This document shows, in pieces, positions 27,170-37,119 of a DNA stretch of 64,000 nucleotides. A program made the position numbers and the translations under genes. The notes under the pieces were generated by a model. It was not told where the DNA came from. It saw only the letters and a program-made list of their open reading frames with translations, and made no database searches. Source of the stretch: Phycicoccus avicenniae (GTDB taxonomy: Bacteria; Actinomycetota; Actinomycetes; Actinomycetales; Dermatophilaceae). The DNA lies in assembly GCF_018139485.1 (NCBI RefSeq), contig NZ_JAGSNF010000006.1:62001-126000 (forward strand). Direction: 5' to 3'. Each line of letters opens with the position of its first letter. Position 1 is the stretch's first letter.

Positions 27170-27684
27170 TCCCCGCCCGCCGCTGGCGACCGACGACGTG
27201 GGCGGCGGTCGGGGGCGCCGACCTGCTCGTCGTCCTGCTGGCGGCGCCCGGGAGCACGGGCCTCGTGCTCACCCTCGTCGTGCTCGCCCTCGTCGTCCTC
27301 ACCGGCTGGGCGCTGTGGCGACCGGGAGGCTGGGGTGCCCTCGCGCTCGTCGTCGCGCAGGTGTGGGCGGCCGTCGCGACCCGTCCCGCTCCCGTCACCC
27401 CGGTCGAGTGGGCCCTCGTCGTGGCGGTGGCGACGGGGGTGCTCGTGACGCACCTGTCGCTGGCCCTGCTCGCGGCGTGGCCGCCGGGGGCGGGCCTGCC
27501 CCGTCCGACCGCGGCGCGGTGGGGGCGGCAGGTCGGTGCGCTGGCCCTCGGTGGCGGGCTGGCCGCGGTCGTCGCCGCGGTCGCGTCGTCGACCCCGCTC
27601 GGGTGGGAGGTCCGGCTCGGGGCGGTCGCCGTGCTGCTGCTCGGGGTGGTGACCGTGCAGCTGGCGGTCGCGGCCCGCGACTGA
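27166..27684 (+). CDS. Hypothetical membrane protein, last gene of MoxR-DUF58 operon
   Basis: 172 aa, about five hydrophobic segments, very rich in Val, Ala and Leu. The start ATG overlaps the DUF58 stop. No family is recognised. It converges with clpX with 46 bases between the stops. Confidence 0.7.
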   Translation: MIPARRWRPTTWAAVGGADLLVVLLAAPGSTGLVLTLVVLALVVLTGWALWRPGGWGALALVVAQVWAAVATRPAPVTPVEWALVVAVATGVLVTHLSLALLAAWPPGAGLPRPTAARWGRQVGALALGGGLAAVVAAVASSTPLGWEVRLGAVAVLLLGVVTVQLAVAARD

Positions 27685-27730
27685 GGGGTCGCACGCGCCG
27701 CACGCGGGCCGGCGGTGGATCGGGTGCGCG

Positions 27731-29014
<1,284 letters not shown>

Positions 29015-29334
29015 TGACGTGTCCTTCCCTCGGCTGGCGACGACGGGCCCGACGCTACCCGCCGCGATCTGCTGACGCACCCATTGAAACGCCGCCCCGC
29101 GCGCCGCGTCGCGACGGTTCGCTGTCAGCGCAACACCCCGCTCCCCCACCGGCCCCACCCGCCCCGCCGGGGGGCCAGACGTCTCCCAGTCCCGTCACTC
29201 CCGCCCACTCCTGCTGTCGTCGTCGAGTCCCGGCGTCATGACACCCGTGGTCGGCGACATCAGCGCGACACGACGAGATCGGCATGCCTGGGAGAGGTCT
29301 CGCGGCATCGGCATCGACCGGCGACGGGGGCGGG
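29015..29334. repeat. clpX upstream region with one arm of a 50-bp flanking repeat
   Basis: 320 bases with no convincing gene. The part next to clpX should hold its promoter and ribosome-binding site on the minus strand. The segment 29220-29269 is related to 30411-30460 (38 of 50 bases identical without gaps, same orientation), on the other side of the inserted gene. Both copies contain a GTCATGAC core and imperfect dyad symmetry. Confidence 0.7.
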
Positions 29335-30297
29335 TCAGCCGGCCTTTGCCGCACCGAGGTCGAACCACGAGCTCCGCGGGGAGCCGTGGACGCCGATGTC
29401 GGCGAGGACCGGCCGGAGACGCTCGGGGTGCGACGCCTCGGTCCATCCCCAGCGGCCGACGTCCGCCTGCCGCCGGAGTCGGTCCTCCCGCCGCTTCTCC
29501 GCCCAGAGCACCTCGGCCGCCTCCTGCGGATCGGTCCCGTCGGCGACCTGGTACTTCACCCGGCCGTCGAACTCACCGACCGCATGCACCCACTCGAAGT
29601 CGACGTACCCGATCAGACCCTGGGCGTCCTCTCGCTTGCCCTGCAGTGTCGGCCGCGGCACGTTGAGCCGGAACATCTGCACCCGGGACAGGCTCTCGCC
29701 CGGGGACATGCTGTCGCCGTCGGCCAGGTCCCGCACGAGAGCACAGCGCCTGCGCCCCCGCGTCCCTGCGGGGACGGCGGCGACCTCGTCCGCCAGCTGT
29801 TCCGCCGTGCACAGCCCGTACCGCAGCGCGTGGTCCGCCGCCGCGACCGCCGTGACGAGCGAACCGGTCCGCGCGAGGTCGACCACCGTCCGTTCCGCCG
29901 ACGTCACCCGCAGTCCGCGGCGCACGACCTGCCGGGCCGGTGCGCCGACGTGCGGCCGGACCAGGCGTGAACCCCTCGCCGACGGATGAGCCGCGAGGAC
30001 GTGCACGGTGGTCGGCCACGGCTCGATGCGGGGCAGCCCCCACACCGCAGCTGCGGAGGTGAGCGCATAGACGCGATCGGACGAGGACGCCGCTCGGAGG
30101 TCGCTCGCGTGGACGAGGGCCGCGTGCCGTTGCTCGGGCGTCAGCCCGTTCCACTGATGCACCGGGAGCCAGGCCCCGTGACTCACGTGGTGCCATCCCG
30201 TGACCCGGCACGGTTCCAGCCCGGCGAGCCGGAGATCCCGCCCCAGGCGGAGCGCGGTCGGGTCGAACGATGACGGTGCTGTGGGTCCCCTCATCAC
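29335..30297 (-). CDS. AbiEi-antitoxin-like / DUF559-type nuclease-like protein inserted in the clp cluster
   Basis: 320 aa. The N-terminal half has the actinobacterial AbiEi-like pattern: VHASDLRAASSSDRVYALTSAAAVWGLPRIEP, then VTSAERTVVDLARTGSLVTAVAAADHALR. The C-terminal half has a PD-(D/E)xK-like block (GYVDFEWVHAVGEFDGRVKY). Such proteins are usually orphans without a toxin partner, and none is seen here. It separates clpX from clpP2, which are usually close, and has related repeats on both sides. Codon use is slightly less GC-biased than in clpX. Function is unknown. Confidence 0.65.
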   Translation of the reverse strand: MMRGPTAPSSFDPTALRLGRDLRLAGLEPCRVTGWHHVSHGAWLPVHQWNGLTPEQRHAALVHASDLRAASSSDRVYALTSAAAVWGLPRIEPWPTTVHVLAAHPSARGSRLVRPHVGAPARQVVRRGLRVTSAERTVVDLARTGSLVTAVAAADHALRYGLCTAEQLADEVAAVPAGTRGRRRCALVRDLADGDSMSPGESLSRVQMFRLNVPRPTLQGKREDAQGLIGYVDFEWVHAVGEFDGRVKYQVADGTDPQEAAEVLWAEKRREDRLRRQADVGRWGWTEASHPERLRPVLADIGVHGSPRSSWFDLGAAKAG

Positions 30298-30594
30298 CTC
30301 AGGCTGACACTGGCACGTCCCCCGCGGTGTCCGATATCCACAGGCCCCGTGCCCCGACGACGCGGGAGATGTACTCCCAGCGGAGTCGCTGTCGCCGATC
30401 CCTGTCGACCTCGTCGAGACCTGCCGTCATGACGCCATGGATCGGCGAGATCGGCATGACCGAGCAGGAGCGACGTGCTGGAACGAGACCGACGTGGGGC
30501 GACGGCGCCGCCATGGTGGGGAAGAGCGTCCGCTCCGGGAACGACGACGCCGCCCGGTCGCGGGACCGGACGGCGCCGTGGAGCGCAGCGGCCG
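30298..30594. repeat. Intergenic region between the inserted gene and clpP2, second arm of the flanking repeat
   Basis: 297 bases, no gene supported. Repeat arm 30411-30460 matches 29220-29269. The core CGTCATGACG at 30424-30433 is a perfect 10-bp palindrome. The region must also hold the promoter of the inserted gene and the 3' end of the clpP transcript. A short minus-strand open stretch through the repeat is not accepted as a gene. Confidence 0.65.
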
Positions 30595-31236
30595 TCAGTT
30601 GGCCTTGCGGGAGGTGAGGATCTCGTCGACGAGGCCGTAGTCCTTGGCGCCCTGCGCGGAGAGGATCTTGTCGCGCTCGATGTCCTTGCGGACCTCCTCG
30701 GCGGACTTGTTGCTGTGGTGCGCGATCGTCTCCTCGAGCCACTCGCGCATCCGGATGATCTCGTTCGCGTGGATCTCGAGGTCGGACGCCATACCGCCGG
30801 TGCCCTCGATCGCGGGCTGGTGGATGAGCACCCGGGCGTTCGGCAGGGCGAACCGCTTGCCCTGCGCGCCGGCACCGAGGAGCACCGCCGCCGCGGACGC
30901 CGCCTGGCCGATGCAGTAGGTCTGCACGTCGGGGCGGACGTACTGCATCGTGTCGTAGATCGCCGTCATCGCGGTGAACGAGCCACCGGGGCTGTTGATG
31001 TACATGAGGATGTCGCGGTCGGGGTCCTGCGACTCCAGCACGATGAGCTGGGCGATGACGTCGTCCGCGGACGCGTCGTCGACCTGCACCCCGAGGAAGA
31101 TGATGCGGTCCTCGAAGAGCTTCGTGTAGGGGTCGAGGCGCTTCATGCCGTACGAGGTGCGCTCCTCGAACTGCGGCATGATGTAGCGGCTGCTCGGGGC
31201 CGGCACCTGGAGGCGGCCGGTGATGTCTGGGTTCAT
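30595..31236 (-). CDS. clpP2: ATP-dependent Clp protease proteolytic subunit ClpP2
   Basis: 213 aa. The N-terminus [42 protein letters not shown] is that of mycobacterial ClpP2. Catalytic Ser lies in [10 protein letters not shown], His in ARVLIHQP and Asp in the C-terminal handle ([15 protein letters not shown]). ClpP2 forms one ring of the mixed ClpP1P2 tetradecamer. It follows clpP1 with 29 bases between and is presumably one transcript. Confidence 0.96.
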   Translation of the reverse strand: MNPDITGRLQVPAPSSRYIMPQFEERTSYGMKRLDPYTKLFEDRIIFLGVQVDDASADDVIAQLIVLESQDPDRDILMYINSPGGSFTAMTAIYDTMQYVRPDVQTYCIGQAASAAAVLLGAGAQGKRFALPNARVLIHQPAIEGTGGMASDLEIHANEIIRMREWLEETIAHHSNKSAEEVRKDIERDKILSAQGAKDYGLVDEILTSRKAN

Positions 31237-31265
31237 GTCTCTCTCTCAGCTCGTCTCGGCCGGGA

Positions 31266-31895
31266 TCAGTCGGAGGTGACGGGGTTGTCGCCGTGGCGGC
31301 CGGCCATGTCGGCCTTGGTGATGACGTGGTCGACGAAGCCGTACTCCTTGGCCTCGGACGCCGTGAACCAGCGGTCGCGGTCGGAGTCCTTCTCGATCTG
31401 CTCCTCGGACTGACCGGTGTGCTCGGCGATGAGCCCCGCCATCTGCTTCTTGATGTGGATGAGCTGCTCCGCCTGGATCTTGATGTCCGACGCGGTACCG
31501 CCGATGCCGCCGGAGGGCTGGTGCATCATGACGCGGGCGTGCGGGGTGGCGTAGCGCTTGCCGGGCGTGCCCGCGGAGAGCAGGAACTGCCCCATGGAGG
31601 CGGCCATGCCCATGGCGACGGTCGCGACGTCGTTCGGCACCCACTGCATCGTGTCGAAGATCGCCATGCCGGCCGTGACGGACCCGCCCGGGCTGTTGAT
31701 GTACAGCCAGATGTCCTTCTCGGGGTCCTCGGCGGCGAGGAGCAGCATCTGCGCGCAGATCGCGTTCGCGTTGTCGTCGCGGACGTCGGACCCGAGGAAG
31801 ATGATCCGCTCCTTGAGGAGGCGGTTGTAGATGTGGTCGTCCAGGCCGGACTTCTGGCCCTCGCCCTGGGCGACGACGGTCTCGGTGTCGGTCAC
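31266..31895 (-). CDS. clpP1: ATP-dependent Clp protease proteolytic subunit ClpP1
   Basis: 209 aa from GTG. It has the ClpP1-type core ([34 protein letters not shown]), catalytic Ser in [12 protein letters not shown], His in ARVMMHQP and Asp near [16 protein letters not shown]. It forms the partner ring to ClpP2. The first gene of the clpP operon, it is preceded by a ClgR-like site. Confidence 0.96.
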   Translation of the reverse strand: MTDTETVVAQGEGQKSGLDDHIYNRLLKERIIFLGSDVRDDNANAICAQMLLLAAEDPEKDIWLYINSPGGSVTAGMAIFDTMQWVPNDVATVAMGMAASMGQFLLSAGTPGKRYATPHARVMMHQPSGGIGGTASDIKIQAEQLIHIKKQMAGLIAEHTGQSEEQIEKDSDRDRWFTASEAKEYGFVDHVITKADMAGRHGDNPVTSD

Positions 31896-32006
31896 GCTGG
31901 GTCGCTCCTCGCTCGTTCGGGATTCGTTCCTGTCAGTGACCCTAACGCCCGCCCGGGCGACCGGTACTCCCGGTCCGGCGCCTGTTCGCCGTGAGCGTAG
32001 GAGGGC
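31896..32006 (-). promoter_or_regulatory. clpP1P2 promoter with a ClgR-box-like site
   Basis: TGTTCGCCGTGAGCGTAG at 31983-32000 fits the published actinobacterial ClgR consensus (CGC-spacer-GCG with T-rich flank) except for one position. About 40 bases further on, the minus strand has GCGTTAGGGTCACTG, with a TAGGGT -10-like hexamer near 31945. ClgR activates clpP1P2 in related bacteria, so regulation by a ClgR homologue is plausible. Confidence 0.5.
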
Positions 32007-33227
32007 TCAGCGGGCCTCCGGCTCGCGGACCGAGGTGACGACGGAGAGGGCGAGCAGGGCCAGCGCCCCGACGACGAGCAGCGCGTGGAGCACCCCGACG
32101 GCGTCGCCGAGGAACCCGAGCACCGGCGGGCCGGCGATGAAGGCGACGTAGCCGATCGTCGCGACGACGGACATCCGGGCGGCGGCCCGCTCGGGGTCGT
32201 CGGCGGAGGCGCTCATCCCGACGGGGAACCCGAGCGACGCGCCGACCCCCCAGACCGCCGCGCCGACGAAGGCGAGCACCGGACCGCCGAAGACGACGAG
32301 CAGCGCACCGACGACGGCGAAGCCGAACCCGACCCGCAGCGTCGGGACGCGGCCGTACCGGTCGAGCAGACCCGTGCCGAGGACGCGGCCGATGGTCATG
32401 AAGGTGAGGAAGGTGGCGAAGCCCAGGACCCCGGCCCAGGCAGGCAGGTCGTAGCCGTCGACGAAGGCGACCGAGAGCCAGTCGTTGGCCGTGCCCTCGG
32501 TGGCGGCGGCGGCCAGGACGACGACGCCGATGAGCAGGGTCCGCGGCTCGAGCCACGCCGAGCGGACGACCGGCCGCGGGGTCGACGCCGTCGCGTCCGC
32601 GGTCTCCTCGCCGTCGCCGGGGACCATCGCCGCGGGCAGGAACCGGCGCAGCGCCCACGCGGCGACGGCGACGGTGAGCACCGCGGTGACGGCGAAGTGC
32701 ACGACCAGCGGCACCCGGCCCCACGACGCGGCCGCCCCGACGAGCGCCGAGAGCACCGTGCCCCCGGAGAAGGCCGCGTGGAAGTGCGGCATGACGGAGC
32801 GGCCGAGCGCCCGCTCGACCCCCGCCCCCTCCAGGTTCATCGCGACGTCCCAGAATCCGACGCCGAGCCCGAGGAGGAAGAGGCCGACGGCGACGAGCGG
32901 CAGCGGACCCCCGGCGTCGACGGCCGCCCCCACGGCGAGGAGCCCGACGACGCCGACGGCGGCGCCGAGACCCACGGTGCGCCCGGCGCCGATCCGCTCG
33001 CTCACCCGGCCCGCGAGCGGCAGGCCGAGCACCGAACCGACGCTCATCGCGAGCAGAAGGGTCCCGAGCCGGCCGGGCGTGAGGTCGAGGTCGAGCTTGG
33101 CGTCGGCGATCCGGCTGGCCCACGAGGCGAACACGATCCCGGCGAGCGCGAAGACGGCGAAGACCGCCGTCCGCGCGGCGACGACCCGCTCGCGCGGCGG
33201 GGCGGGGATCTGCGCGGTCGTGCTCAC
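32007..33227 (-). CDS. MFS transporter
   Basis: 406 aa with twelve predicted membrane helices. It has the MFS motif-A-like loop (GRVSERIGAGRTVG) after helix 2 and a second half beginning around RSAWLEPRTLLIG. No specific substrate is indicated by the sequence. It is divergent from a LacI-family gene across 71 bases that hold a doubled palindromic operator, so it is probably repressed by that regulator and moves a sugar-like or related effector. Confidence 0.88.
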   Translation of the reverse strand: MSTTAQIPAPPRERVVAARTAVFAVFALAGIVFASWASRIADAKLDLDLTPGRLGTLLLAMSVGSVLGLPLAGRVSERIGAGRTVGLGAAVGVVGLLAVGAAVDAGGPLPLVAVGLFLLGLGVGFWDVAMNLEGAGVERALGRSVMPHFHAAFSGGTVLSALVGAAASWGRVPLVVHFAVTAVLTVAVAAWALRRFLPAAMVPGDGEETADATASTPRPVVRSAWLEPRTLLIGVVVLAAAATEGTANDWLSVAFVDGYDLPAWAGVLGFATFLTFMTIGRVLGTGLLDRYGRVPTLRVGFGFAVVGALLVVFGGPVLAFVGAAVWGVGASLGFPVGMSASADDPERAAARMSVVATIGYVAFIAGPPVLGFLGDAVGVLHALLVVGALALLALSVVTSVREPEAR

Positions 33228-33258
33228 GGTCGGGTCTCCTCGGGACGCGGGTCGCGGG

Positions 33259-33286
33259 TCGAATCGATTCGATCGAATCGATTCGA
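33259..33286. promoter_or_regulatory. Twin 14-bp palindromic LacI-type operator
   Basis: The perfect palindrome TCGAATCGATTCGA occurs twice with no spacer (33259-33272 and 33273-33286). The centre ATCGAT and the A/T-rich halves match the usual LacI/GalR operator with a central CG. It begins 31 bases upstream of the MFS start and ends 12 bases before the lacI-family start, so one repressor could shut off both genes. Confidence 0.85.
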
Positions 33287-33298
33287 TATCGTGCCACC

Positions 33299-34390
33299 AT
33301 GCCGTCCGCAGGTCAAAAGCACGCGAGCGAGGCCCGCCGTCGTCCGACGATGCGCGCCGTCGCCGAGCGCGCCGGGGTCTCCACCTCGACCGCCTCCCTC
33401 GTCTTCAGCGGCCGCGGGCCGGTCGCGGCGGCGACCGCCGAGCGGGTCCGCGCCGCCGCCGCCGACCTGGGCTTCAGCGGCCCCGACCCGCTCGCCTCCT
33501 CGCTGCGCCGCGGCCGGGTCGGCACCGTCGCGGTCGTCGTCGAGGGACCGCTGCGGTACGCCTTCCGCGACCCGTTCGCGCTCGGCGTCCTCGACGGCCT
33601 CGCCGAGGAGCTCGACGCGGCGGGCCGCACGATGCTGCTCGTCGCGCAGCACCCGGAGGAGCCCGAGCGGGCCGTCGACCAGCTGGCCACCCAGGCCGTC
33701 GACGCCGCCGTCTTCCCGCTCTGCGGCATCGCGGACAACCCCCTCGTCGACCACCTCGGCGCCCGCGGAGTCCCGGTCGTCGGCAGCGGCGCCCCTGTCG
33801 ACCCCAGGGTCTCCCACGTGCGCACCGACGAGGAGGCGGGCATCGCGCTCACGACACGACACCTGCTGGACCTCGGCCACACTCGGCTCGGTCACGTCGC
33901 GATGCCCCTCTCCCCCGGTGTCCGCACGGCGACCGCGGGCCTGCAGGACGTCGAGACGGCCGGCTACCCCGACGCCCGCGACCGGGCGCGGGGCTTCCTC
34001 GCCCTCGCCGGCGCGCACGCCCCCGTCGTCCAGACCGCGGACCTCACGGTCGAGGCCGGGGAGGAGGCTGGCCGGCTGCTGCTCGCCGTCCCGGCGGACG
34101 TCCGCCCGACCGCCGTCGTCTGCCAGGCCGACCTCCTCGCCGCGGGGGTGATGCGCGCCGCTGCGGCGCTCGGGCTGCGTGTCCCCGAGGACCTCTCCGT
34201 CACCGGGTTCGACGGTGTCGACCTGCCGTGGCTCGACGAGACCCTCACGACCGTCGTCCAGCCGGGGGTCGAGAAGGGCCGGGCGCTCGGGCGTCTCGTC
34301 CGGCGCGTCCTCGACGGGGAGCAGGTCGGCGACGAGCCGTTCCCCACGTCGTTGCGGGTGGGGACGACGACCGCTGCCCCGCCGGGCTGA
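33299..34390 (+). CDS. LacI-family transcriptional regulator
   Basis: 363 aa. The helix-turn-helix is at about residues 17-40 (MRAVAERAGVSTSTASLVFSGRG), with the hinge helix around ASSLRRG. A periplasmic-binding-protein-like sensor domain follows (VGTVAVVVEGPL, HLLDLGHTRLGHV, LSVTGFDGVDLPWLDE). It probably represses itself and the divergent MFS gene through the twin palindrome. Its effector is not evident. Confidence 0.93.
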   Translation: MPSAGQKHASEARRRPTMRAVAERAGVSTSTASLVFSGRGPVAAATAERVRAAAADLGFSGPDPLASSLRRGRVGTVAVVVEGPLRYAFRDPFALGVLDGLAEELDAAGRTMLLVAQHPEEPERAVDQLATQAVDAAVFPLCGIADNPLVDHLGARGVPVVGSGAPVDPRVSHVRTDEEAGIALTTRHLLDLGHTRLGHVAMPLSPGVRTATAGLQDVETAGYPDARDRARGFLALAGAHAPVVQTADLTVEAGEEAGRLLLAVPADVRPTAVVCQADLLAAGVMRAAAALGLRVPEDLSVTGFDGVDLPWLDETLTTVVQPGVEKGRALGRLVRRVLDGEQVGDEPFPTSLRVGTTTAAPPG

Positions 34391-34410
34391 TCGGGCCCCG
34401 GACGCGACGC

Positions 34411-34440
34411 GGCGCCGCACCCCGTCCGGGGTGCGGCGCC
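34411..34440. terminator. Bidirectional terminator between lacI-family gene and tig
   Basis: Perfect 13-bp arms GGCGCCGCACCCC (34411-34423) and GGGGTGCGGCGCC (34428-34440) with a four-base loop GTCC. It lies between two converging genes. No T-run is present, which is common in high-GC actinobacteria. Confidence 0.8.
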
Positions 34441-34457
34441 GTCGTCGGGTGCGCGGG

Positions 34458-35846
34458 TCAGGCCTGCGCGGGCTTGCCCTCGTCGCCGTGGGCGGCCTCG
34501 GCCTCCGGGGCGGCACCGGCCTCGTCGGTGGTCGCGTCCGCGGCCTCCTCGCCGGCGGCGTCACCCTCCTCGTCGGGGACGAGCGCGTCGAGGTCGACCT
34601 CGTTGCCGCTCGCGTCGGTGACCTTGGCCTCGTCGAGGACGGCCGCGAGCGCCTTGCGCCGGGCGACCTCCTGGACGATGGAGGGGATCTGGCCCTGCTG
34701 GTCGACGGCCTGGGCGAACTGGTTCGGGTCCATGCCGTACTGCTGGGCGCTCATGACGAGGTACTCGATGAGCTCGGGCTGCTCGACCTTGACCTCGAGC
34801 CGCTCGGCGACCGCGTCGAGCAGGAACTGCGCCCGCAGCGCCTTGCGGGTGCTCTCCTGCACCTCGGCGCGGTGCTCGTCGTCCTCGAGCCGGTTCTCGC
34901 CCTCGAGGTGCTGGTGCACCTCGGCCTCGACGACGCCGTCCGGGACGGGGACCTCGACGGTCTCCAGGAGGTGGTCCAGGAGCCGGTCGCGCGCCTGGAT
35001 GCCCTGCTCGTAGGCCTTGGCCTGCTCGGCCTGCTTCTCGACGTCGGCGCGCAGCTCGTCCATCGTGTCGAACTCGGAGGCCAGCTGGGCGAACTCGTCG
35101 TCGAGCTCGGGGAGCTCGCGGACCTTGACGGACTGCACGGTGACGGTGCACTCGGCGTCCTGGCCCTCCTGGTCGCCACCGGCGAGCGGGGCGGTGAAGG
35201 TCTTCGTCTCGCCGGCCGACATGCCGGTGAGGGCGTCGTCGATGCCCTCGAGCATGTTGCCCGAACCGACCTCGTAGGAGACGCCCTCGACGGAGTCGAT
35301 CTCGTCGCCGTCGATCTCGGCCGAGAGGTCGATCGACACGTGGTCGCCGGTCTCGACGGGGCGGTCGACGCCGACGAGCGTGCCGAACCGCTCGCGCAGC
35401 GCGGTCATCCGCTCCTGGACGTCCTCGTCGGTGACGGCGACGTCGTCGACGGAGACGGCGATGCCACTGAGCTCGGGGAGCTCGATCGTCGGCCGCACGT
35501 CGGTCTCGACGGTGAACTCGAGGTCCTGGCCGTCCTCGAGCGGGACCCCGGTGACGTCGACCTCGGGCTGGCCGATGGCGCGGAGGTCCTCCTTCTCCGC
35601 GGCCTGCGCGAAGAACTGGGGCAGCGCCTCGTTGACGGCCTCCTGGACGACCGCGCCGCGGCCGATCCGCTGGTCGATGATGCGGTTCGGGACCTTGCCC
35701 TTGCGGAAGCCGGGCACCTGGACCTGGGAGCCGATGGTCGCGTAGGCCTTGTCGAGCATGGGCTTCAGCTCGTCGAAAGGGACCTCGACGGTCAGCTTGA
35801 CCCGAGTCGGGCTCAGGGTCTCGACGGCACTCTTCACTTCGGGCAC
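34458..35846 (-). CDS. tig: Trigger factor (ribosome-associated chaperone and prolyl isomerase)
   Basis: 462 aa from GTG. The ribosome-docking motif GFRKGKVPNRI lies at about residues 45-55. An FKBP-like prolyl isomerase domain follows (GDHVSIDLSAEIDGDEI to SAGETKTFTAPLAGG), then the C-terminal chaperone arms. An acidic tail (EEGDAAGEEAADATTDEAG) is typical of actinobacterial Tig. It binds nascent chains at the ribosome exit. It usually lies directly upstream of clpP1; here the MFS/LacI pair is inserted between them. Confidence 0.96.
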   Translation of the reverse strand: MPEVKSAVETLSPTRVKLTVEVPFDELKPMLDKAYATIGSQVQVPGFRKGKVPNRIIDQRIGRGAVVQEAVNEALPQFFAQAAEKEDLRAIGQPEVDVTGVPLEDGQDLEFTVETDVRPTIELPELSGIAVSVDDVAVTDEDVQERMTALRERFGTLVGVDRPVETGDHVSIDLSAEIDGDEIDSVEGVSYEVGSGNMLEGIDDALTGMSAGETKTFTAPLAGGDQEGQDAECTVTVQSVKVRELPELDDEFAQLASEFDTMDELRADVEKQAEQAKAYEQGIQARDRLLDHLLETVEVPVPDGVVEAEVHQHLEGENRLEDDEHRAEVQESTRKALRAQFLLDAVAERLEVKVEQPELIEYLVMSAQQYGMDPNQFAQAVDQQGQIPSIVQEVARRKALAAVLDEAKVTDASGNEVDLDALVPDEEGDAAGEEAADATTDEAGAAPEAEAAHGDEGKPAQA

Positions 35847-36086
35847 TCCGTACGGATGGGTCGGGGGTCTGCGGTCGGGCGTCGCTCCCGGCCGGGGCCA
35901 GGACGTCCGGGGCGCACAGGAGCGCGACGCCCGGAACGACGCCGAACCGTCACTCTAGCGGCGGGGGGCGCGCCGACCGAATCGGACGGGACGTGCTCGC
36001 CCCCTTCCCCCACGGCCCCGCCGGGGAATAGCGTCCGCTCACGCGCGCCGACCGACCGGGACGGCGCCCGACCCCGAAGGACGCAC
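35847..36086. promoter_or_regulatory. Divergent region between tig and the M43 protease, with structured tig leader
   Basis: 240 bases. On the tig side (minus strand) a TAGAGT -10-like element near 35953-35958 would give a leader of about 105 nt. Within it, 10-bp arms CGGGCGTCGC (35876-35885) and GCGACGCCCG (35924-35933) can pair around an inner hairpin. The other side should carry the promoter of the M43 protease. Confidence 0.4.
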
Positions 36087-37058
36087 ATGGGTCCCGTGAC
36101 CACCACCCGCGGTCGTCTCACCGCAGCCGGCGCCCTGGCGGCCGGCCTCGTCGCCGTCGCCGCCCTCACCGGGAGCAGCGCCGCCGCCACCGCCGCCTCG
36201 CCGTCGCCCGGCGTGCTCGAGTGCGACCCGCTGACCGGGGAGCCGACGAGCGCCGCCCGGGTCGCCGACGGCGCGACCGCGAAGGAGCCGAAGCTCTACC
36301 CCGACAACGAGGCCAAGGCGTACGGGGTCCTCAAGGACTCCCCGCTCCTCGCGGCGGGGTCGGTGACGATCGACACCGTCTTCCACGTCATCTCCGACGT
36401 CGAGCCGACCGCCGACGAGCGGACCCGGACGGAGACGATGATCGAGGACCAGGTCGAGGTCCTCAACGCCTCGTTCTCCGGCGAGACCTCGCCGACCGCG
36501 GCCGACAGCCCGTTCCGGTTCGACCTCGTCGACACGACGTGGACGGTGAACGGCGACTGGTACACGGTGACCCCGGGCAAGGCCGAGCGCGACATGAAGA
36601 AGGCCCTGCACACCGGCGACGCGACGACGCTCAACGTGTACGTCGCGAACATCGGCGGCGGCCTGCTCGGGTGGGCGTACTTCCCCAAGGGCTACAACAA
36701 CGGCCGCGACTACATCGACGGCGTCGTGATCCTCGACGAGTCGATGCCCGGCGGCACCGCCGGGATCTACGCCGAGGGCGACACCCTGACCCACGAGGTC
36801 GGCCACTGGATGATGCTCGAGCACACCTTCGCCCACGGCTGCAGCGCGGCCGGCGACTTCGTGGAGGACACCCCCAAGGAGGCCTTCCCGCAGTTCGGCT
36901 GCCCCGAGGGCGCCGACTCGTGCACGGCACCCGGCCTGGACCCGGTGCACAACTTCATGGACTACACGCAGGACTCGTGCATGAACGAGTTCACGCCCGG
37001 CCAGGTCGAGCGGATGAACGACGCGTGGGTCCAGTTCCGCGCGGGCGCCAAGGCCTGA
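36087..37058 (+). CDS. Secreted zinc metalloprotease, M43 (pappalysin) family
   Basis: 323 aa. A signal peptide (about 1-34) is followed by a metzincin-type catalytic domain. The zinc motif HEVGHWMMLEH has H236, E237, H240 and H246, and the Met-turn is NFMDYTQDSCMNEFT. Several Cys (HGCSAAGDF, FGCPEGADSC) suggest disulfides and export. It should cut extracellular proteins; the substrate is unknown. It stands alone between tig and the potassium uptake genes. Confidence 0.9.
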   Translation: MGPVTTTRGRLTAAGALAAGLVAVAALTGSSAAATAASPSPGVLECDPLTGEPTSAARVADGATAKEPKLYPDNEAKAYGVLKDSPLLAAGSVTIDTVFHVISDVEPTADERTRTETMIEDQVEVLNASFSGETSPTAADSPFRFDLVDTTWTVNGDWYTVTPGKAERDMKKALHTGDATTLNVYVANIGGGLLGWAYFPKGYNNGRDYIDGVVILDESMPGGTAGIYAEGDTLTHEVGHWMMLEHTFAHGCSAAGDFVEDTPKEAFPQFGCPEGADSCTAPGLDPVHNFMDYTQDSCMNEFTPGQVERMNDAWVQFRAGAKA

Positions 37059-37080
37059 GCCGGCCCGAGGCGCCGCCCGT

Positions 37081-37114
37081 CGACGGGGTCCCGGCCGCGG
37101 TCTGGGCCCCGTCG
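37081..37114. terminator. Bidirectional terminator-like hairpin between the M43 protease and ktrA
   Basis: 8-bp perfect arms CGACGGGG (37081-37088) and CCCCGTCG (37107-37114) around an 18-base loop. It lies between convergent gene ends. Confidence 0.55.
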
Positions 37115-37119
37115 GCGCG

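Noticed and set aside
29335-30297. A complete AbiE toxin-antitoxin pair
   Set aside because: Only the antitoxin-like/nuclease-like protein is present; no AbiEii-type nucleotidyltransferase gene is adjacent.
30299-30594. Small minus-strand protein gene through the repeat upstream of the inserted gene
   Set aside because: The conserved reading is explained by the repeat itself; no ribosome-binding site and no independent support.
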